DNA of 52,121 bases from assembly GCA_003254885.1 (NCBI GenBank), contig QANT01006597.1, forward strand, positions 1-52,121, written 5' to 3'. Positions 49,501 through 52,121 of this stretch are shown piece by piece. The notes beneath the pieces are model-generated. The model made no database searches. It was not told where the DNA came from and was given only the letters and a program-made list of their open reading frames with translations. The translations under genes were made by a program, and so were the position numbers. Every line of letters starts with the position of its first letter. The stretch's first letter is position 1. The stretch comes from Purshia tridentata (Eukaryota; Streptophyta; Magnoliopsida; Rosales; Rosaceae).

Positions 49501-50894
49501 AACTTTCCGATAAAATCTAAATATTTTGCATATTTGCATACGTCTTTTTTCACTATTTTTTTTTTTGGCTAAGCTACGTGTATTTTCACTTGATAGACGA
49601 ATGCAGCTATGCGAAGTGCCATCAGATATCTTAAGTCTGCGGCAACTGCGGATCCTTGACTTAAGCCAAAATTCCCTTCAATCGATTCCAGTGGTAACAT
49701 ATTCCTTGATTAAGAAAATATTCAGCACGTAATTCCAGTCATAAGTTTTAAGTTTAAAAGGGCTAGAGTGTTGAAAGAAAAAAGGATAGGAAATTTATTC
49801 TTCAATAGGGTTCTTATATAAAAAATTAAATGCTATAATAGGGTAGAGGTATTCTTTAACTGACATCCTTTTAATGAGGGGTATTTTTATTCGACAACTG
49901 TTGCCTACATTCCCACTTTATCTGTAGCATAGGTTATTTTCTTATGGATTTTGACAAAAAAAAAAAAAGAAGGGATTGTACNAAAAAAAAAAAAAAGAAG
50001 GGATCGTACAAAATCCTTTGGCATTGGCGTAGGGTGTCCAAAAAGAAGGAAACCCTCTAAATAAGAACATGCTCATTTTAAGGTTATATTCGCAGTTCAT
50101 AATTCATGTCCCACAAAACCCCTTTTTTCTTGTGGTACATCAATTGCTATTAAAATTCTTGATTGTCTTTGTTGATGTTGGCATGCAGGAGTTCAAAAAT
50201 CTTACTTCTCTCACCGAGCTAGGCCTATCTGACAATAACATATCAACACTTCCCCCAGAGTTGGTCAGTACTTGAAAAACCTTTTGCGATTGTATTGATT
50301 TTTATATGTATATGTTGAACCAGTAAGCAGATGTCATTTGGAATTGTCCTCTGGCTCATATAATATGTTTGTCTACACTTGATTTGTTACGTATTCCAAG
50401 CTAAAGGTTTTATTTATTTACTTCTTTTTTCTATCAGGGTTTGCTTGAACCTAGCTTACAGGCCTTGAGACTTGATGGAAATCCATTAAGAAGGTACGCT
50501 ACATTTCTCCTCAATCCACATTTCCTTTTAAGTTTCACTGGAAACTTTGTTGTCAATCAGTAGTTTTGTGGTGTAAGTATTACAAAACTTTCTACACAAA
50601 TAAAAAAATTGACTCAAAAAGTATATATCAGATAGGCAATACACTCCATTGAATTGCATATTAATCAGTTACACTTGCTACAGCAAAGTGAATCTCATGA
50701 TAACATAATGATATGTGTAGAATTTACATCATTCAGATGATTCCTAGAGTTCTAAATTCCAATCTTGCTGGTTCTAATGCATCATCATTCTTCTCACTTT
50801 AATGTATATATGGAACAGCATTCGGAGGATGGTTTTAGACAGAGGAACCAAAGGTGTGCTGAAATATCTGAAGGAAAAGATTGTTGAAGCCTAG
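43574..50894 (+). CDS. Leucine-rich repeat protein of the LRRC40 type
   Basis: Twenty-one exons join in frame (584 residues): 43574-43638, 43797-43860, 43974-44110, 44205-44291, 44800-44875, 45089-45163, 45296-45365, 45458-45535, 45638-45698, 45781-45859, 45963-46053, 46544-46604, 46687-46754, 46913-46983, 47131-47268, 48198-48302, 49302-49426, 49597-49693, 50189-50263, 50438-50493, 50819-50894. The protein starts [20 protein letters not shown] and is almost wholly LRRs of the 23-residue LxxLxLxxNxLxxLP type, for example [20 protein letters not shown], broken by a linker near 300-365 ([20 protein letters not shown]). No signal peptide, membrane span or kinase is present, so it is cytoplasmic or nuclear. 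Vertebrate LRRC40 and Arabidopsis At3g15410 (584 aa as I recall) share this layout; the biochemical role is unknown. Plant intracellular Ras-group LRR proteins (PIRLs) are relatives. Every exon joint fits and keeps the repeat register. Confidence 0.95.
47539..47817. mobile_element. MITE with imperfect terminal inverted repeats in LRR-gene intron 15
   Basis: The left end CTGTTTGGAAGTGGTTCTG is mirrored at the right end by CAGAAGCACTCCCAAATAC. Inside, GAAGCACTTTT and AAAAGTGC words recur in both orientations. This family of GAAGCACTTTT foldback elements is common in dicot introns. No open frame is present and the target duplication is not clear. Confidence 0.55.
49169..49260 (-). mobile_element. 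LTR-retrotransposon remnant with primer binding site in LRR-gene intron 16
   Basis: On the minus strand TGGTATTAGAGC (49180-49169) matches the initiator-tRNA-Met primer binding site TGGTATCAGAGC at 11 of 12 bases. It directly follows a sequence ending TTTAACA, and on the plus strand the flanking block begins TGTTAAAC, the expected LTR edge. I found no second LTR or coding part, so this is a small remnant or TRIM-like relic; borders are approximate. Confidence 0.4.
49957..50010. repeat. Duplicated poly-A segment with an ambiguous base
   Basis: A poly-A run followed by GAAGGGATTGTAC is repeated at once as poly-A, GAAGGGATCGTAC, with the N at 49982 at the joint. It may be a true 28-base tandem duplication or an assembly slip. 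It lies in LRR-gene intron 18. Confidence 0.6.
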
Positions 50895-51378
50895 AATCTG
50901 TGCACATTATTCCCCTTTGTCCAGAAATGTGCCTAAAATCTTGATTTGAAGACTGCATGTTTGTTGTACTTGTATCATATGATTTTACGATTAATATTTT
51001 TCATATACTTGCTACTTGCTGTTGTAACTGGAGCATGGCTTGTGGGTGTTATGCGAAATTTTACAGTTTTCACAGATAATGATAACAAGACTACGGAAGT
51101 AGTAGTTTACATTTTTTCCATTCTCCTAAATGTTAAAGTAAAAAAATCAATATTAGCGCCTTAGCGGAAGCTGCGGATTCGCAGAACTGAAAAACTCATT
51201 AGTCTGTCAATTTTTTTAATAAAATTTGAATTTTTATTTGATCTTTGAAAAATCAAAACACAAAAATCAGAAAAATAAATTCATTCACCTCTTCTCTCTT
51301 TCATCCCTGTCAACGCACATGGAGACCAACTCACCATGGCACCATATCATTGCTGATAAGGATGGTTTGCTTTCTTTT

Positions 51379-51930
51379 CATAGTTTTGAAGCTTGAAAAA
51401 ATATTTTTTAAAAAATTAATGAGGGAAAAATGGGTGTTTTAAAGGACTGAGTTGTTTTTGGAGTTAATTATATAGTATTATCAATATTTTCTTCACATAG
51501 CTCTTTTTTTCTTTTTTCCTTGAAAGCACCGATCATTTAAATGCGTGCAAAATATAATCTAGTCTAATCTCATTGCTAACAAATCTTGGCTCATAGTTTT
51601 GAAGCTTGAAAAAATATTTTTAAAAAAATTAATGAGGGAAAATGGGTGTTTTAATCCCTTGAGGTACGGTCGGGCGCCAAAGGCGGGGACCTCTCCCAAA
51701 AAAGTTTTCTGCATCCACAAGGGCTCAAATATGAGACCACTTACTTAAACGACTAGAGCCCCTTCCACTTAGGCCAACCTTCATTGGTTTTTGGAGTTAA
51801 TTATATAGTATTATCAATATTTTCTTCACATAACTCTTTTTTTCTTTTTTCCTAAAAGCACAGATCATTTAAATCCGTGGCAAAATATAATCTAGTCTAA
51901 TCTCATTGCTAATAAATCTTGGGTCATATT
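51379..51930. repeat. Tandem duplication of about 213 bp, one copy interrupted
   Basis: Copy 1 starts CATAGTTTTGAAGCTTG at 51379, copy 2 starts the same at 51592. Both run through AATTAATGAGGGAAAA, GGAGTTAATTATATAGTATT and AATATAATCTAGTCTAATCT. Copy 2 has an extra block at 51655-51786 that copy 1 lacks. Small substitutions separate the copies. Confidence 0.85.
51655..51786 (-). mobile_element. tRNA-derived SINE-like insertion
   Basis: This 132-bp GC-richer block interrupts copy 2 of the tandem duplication. On the minus strand it contains TGGCCTAAGTGG (51776-51765), close to an RNA polymerase III A box, and ATATTTGAGCCC (51732-51721), a decayed B box (GGTTCGAnnCC type), at SINE-like spacing. 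The remainder (GGGAGAGGTCCCCGCC) would be the tRNA-unrelated body. A clear A-rich tail and target duplication are not seen, so the class is tentative. Confidence 0.5.
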
Positions 51931-52121
51931 GATCAATATGGAGGAAATTGTAGTTTTTTTGTTGGTAAATAGGACTGGATAGTTTTGTTTACTGTATTTT
52001 TTTTTTTATAGATTATGTCAAAAGACCAAAATAGGGTAAAACTAAAAACTAAAAAAGAAAGCTGAAAAGTTTTTTTTTTGGTTTAATCAAGAGTGGATAT
52101 GGGAAAATATAATGGAAGTTG

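Larger units (their letters stand above)
50895..52121. other. Intergenic region downstream of the LRR gene
   Basis: It holds the LRR gene 3' untranslated region, then AT-rich DNA with a tandem duplication (51379-51930) and a SINE-like insertion. No gene is visible up to the window edge. Confidence 0.5.

Noticed and set aside
1..52121. Possible tRNA, rRNA or organellar insert
   Set aside because: I found no cloverleaf with a good TTCGAnnC arm and no conserved rRNA or plastid gene segment on either strand; only the decayed SINE boxes at the right end resemble tRNA.

Overview
This is a nuclear genomic window from a dicot plant. The genes carry many short introns with GT-AG borders, intergenic DNA is AT-rich, and the proteins belong to plant families. 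The gene set and the AT-rich non-autonomous transposons would suit a woody rosid, but the species cannot be read from the sequence. Two single N bases (8361 and 49982) mark assembly ambiguities.

Layout, left to right: the last three exons of an unrecognised gene (+, 225-623); an F-box/LRR/FBD gene (-, 1039-2966); a 3.2 kb gene-free stretch; a choline transporter-like gene of the CTL1/CHER1 type (+, 6191-10972); an SDE5-type gene with CUE-like, DUF1771 and Smr regions (-, 12128-16715); a 57-residue HIPM-like protein (+, 21676-22383); an intronless secreted glycine-rich ATA20-like protein (+, 23834-25006); a clade-I MLO gene closest to MLO11/14 (-, 25419-31814); a nucleolar circularly permuted GTPase, NUG2/NOG2 (-, 36477-41769); and a 21-exon LRR gene of the LRRC40 type (+, 43574-50894). 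I assembled every multi-exon model by hand from splice borders. Each model joins without a frame break and gives a protein of, or close to, the length I recall for its family (CTL1 700 aa, LRR 584 aa, NUG2 585 aa, MLO 555 aa in 15 exons).

The order CTL1 - SDE5 - HIPM - ATA20 - LRR matches, from memory, Arabidopsis At3g15380 - 15390 - 15395 - 15400 - 15410, so this looks like an ancient collinear block. Here MLO11 and NUG2 lie between ATA20 and the LRR gene; in Arabidopsis I recall them on other chromosomes. The genes do not form one pathway. Their roles are choline/vesicle traffic (CTL1), RNA silencing (SDE5), a small harpin-interacting membrane protein (HIPM), anther/tapetum (ATA20), calmodulin-linked membrane signalling (MLO), 60S ribosome assembly (NUG2) and LRR scaffolding.

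The gaps hold transposon debris: a 162-bp hAT-type MITE with a perfect 8-bp target duplication (11603-11764), a 225-bp foldback element carried in a 296-bp tandem duplication (19686-20206), a 181-bp tandem duplication (34924-35285), a 360-bp foldback element (42904-43263), further MITE and LTR remnants in introns, and a tRNA-derived SINE-like insertion inside one copy of a tandem duplication at the right end. I found no tRNA, rRNA, CRISPR array or organellar insert, and no clearly new multi-gene system.
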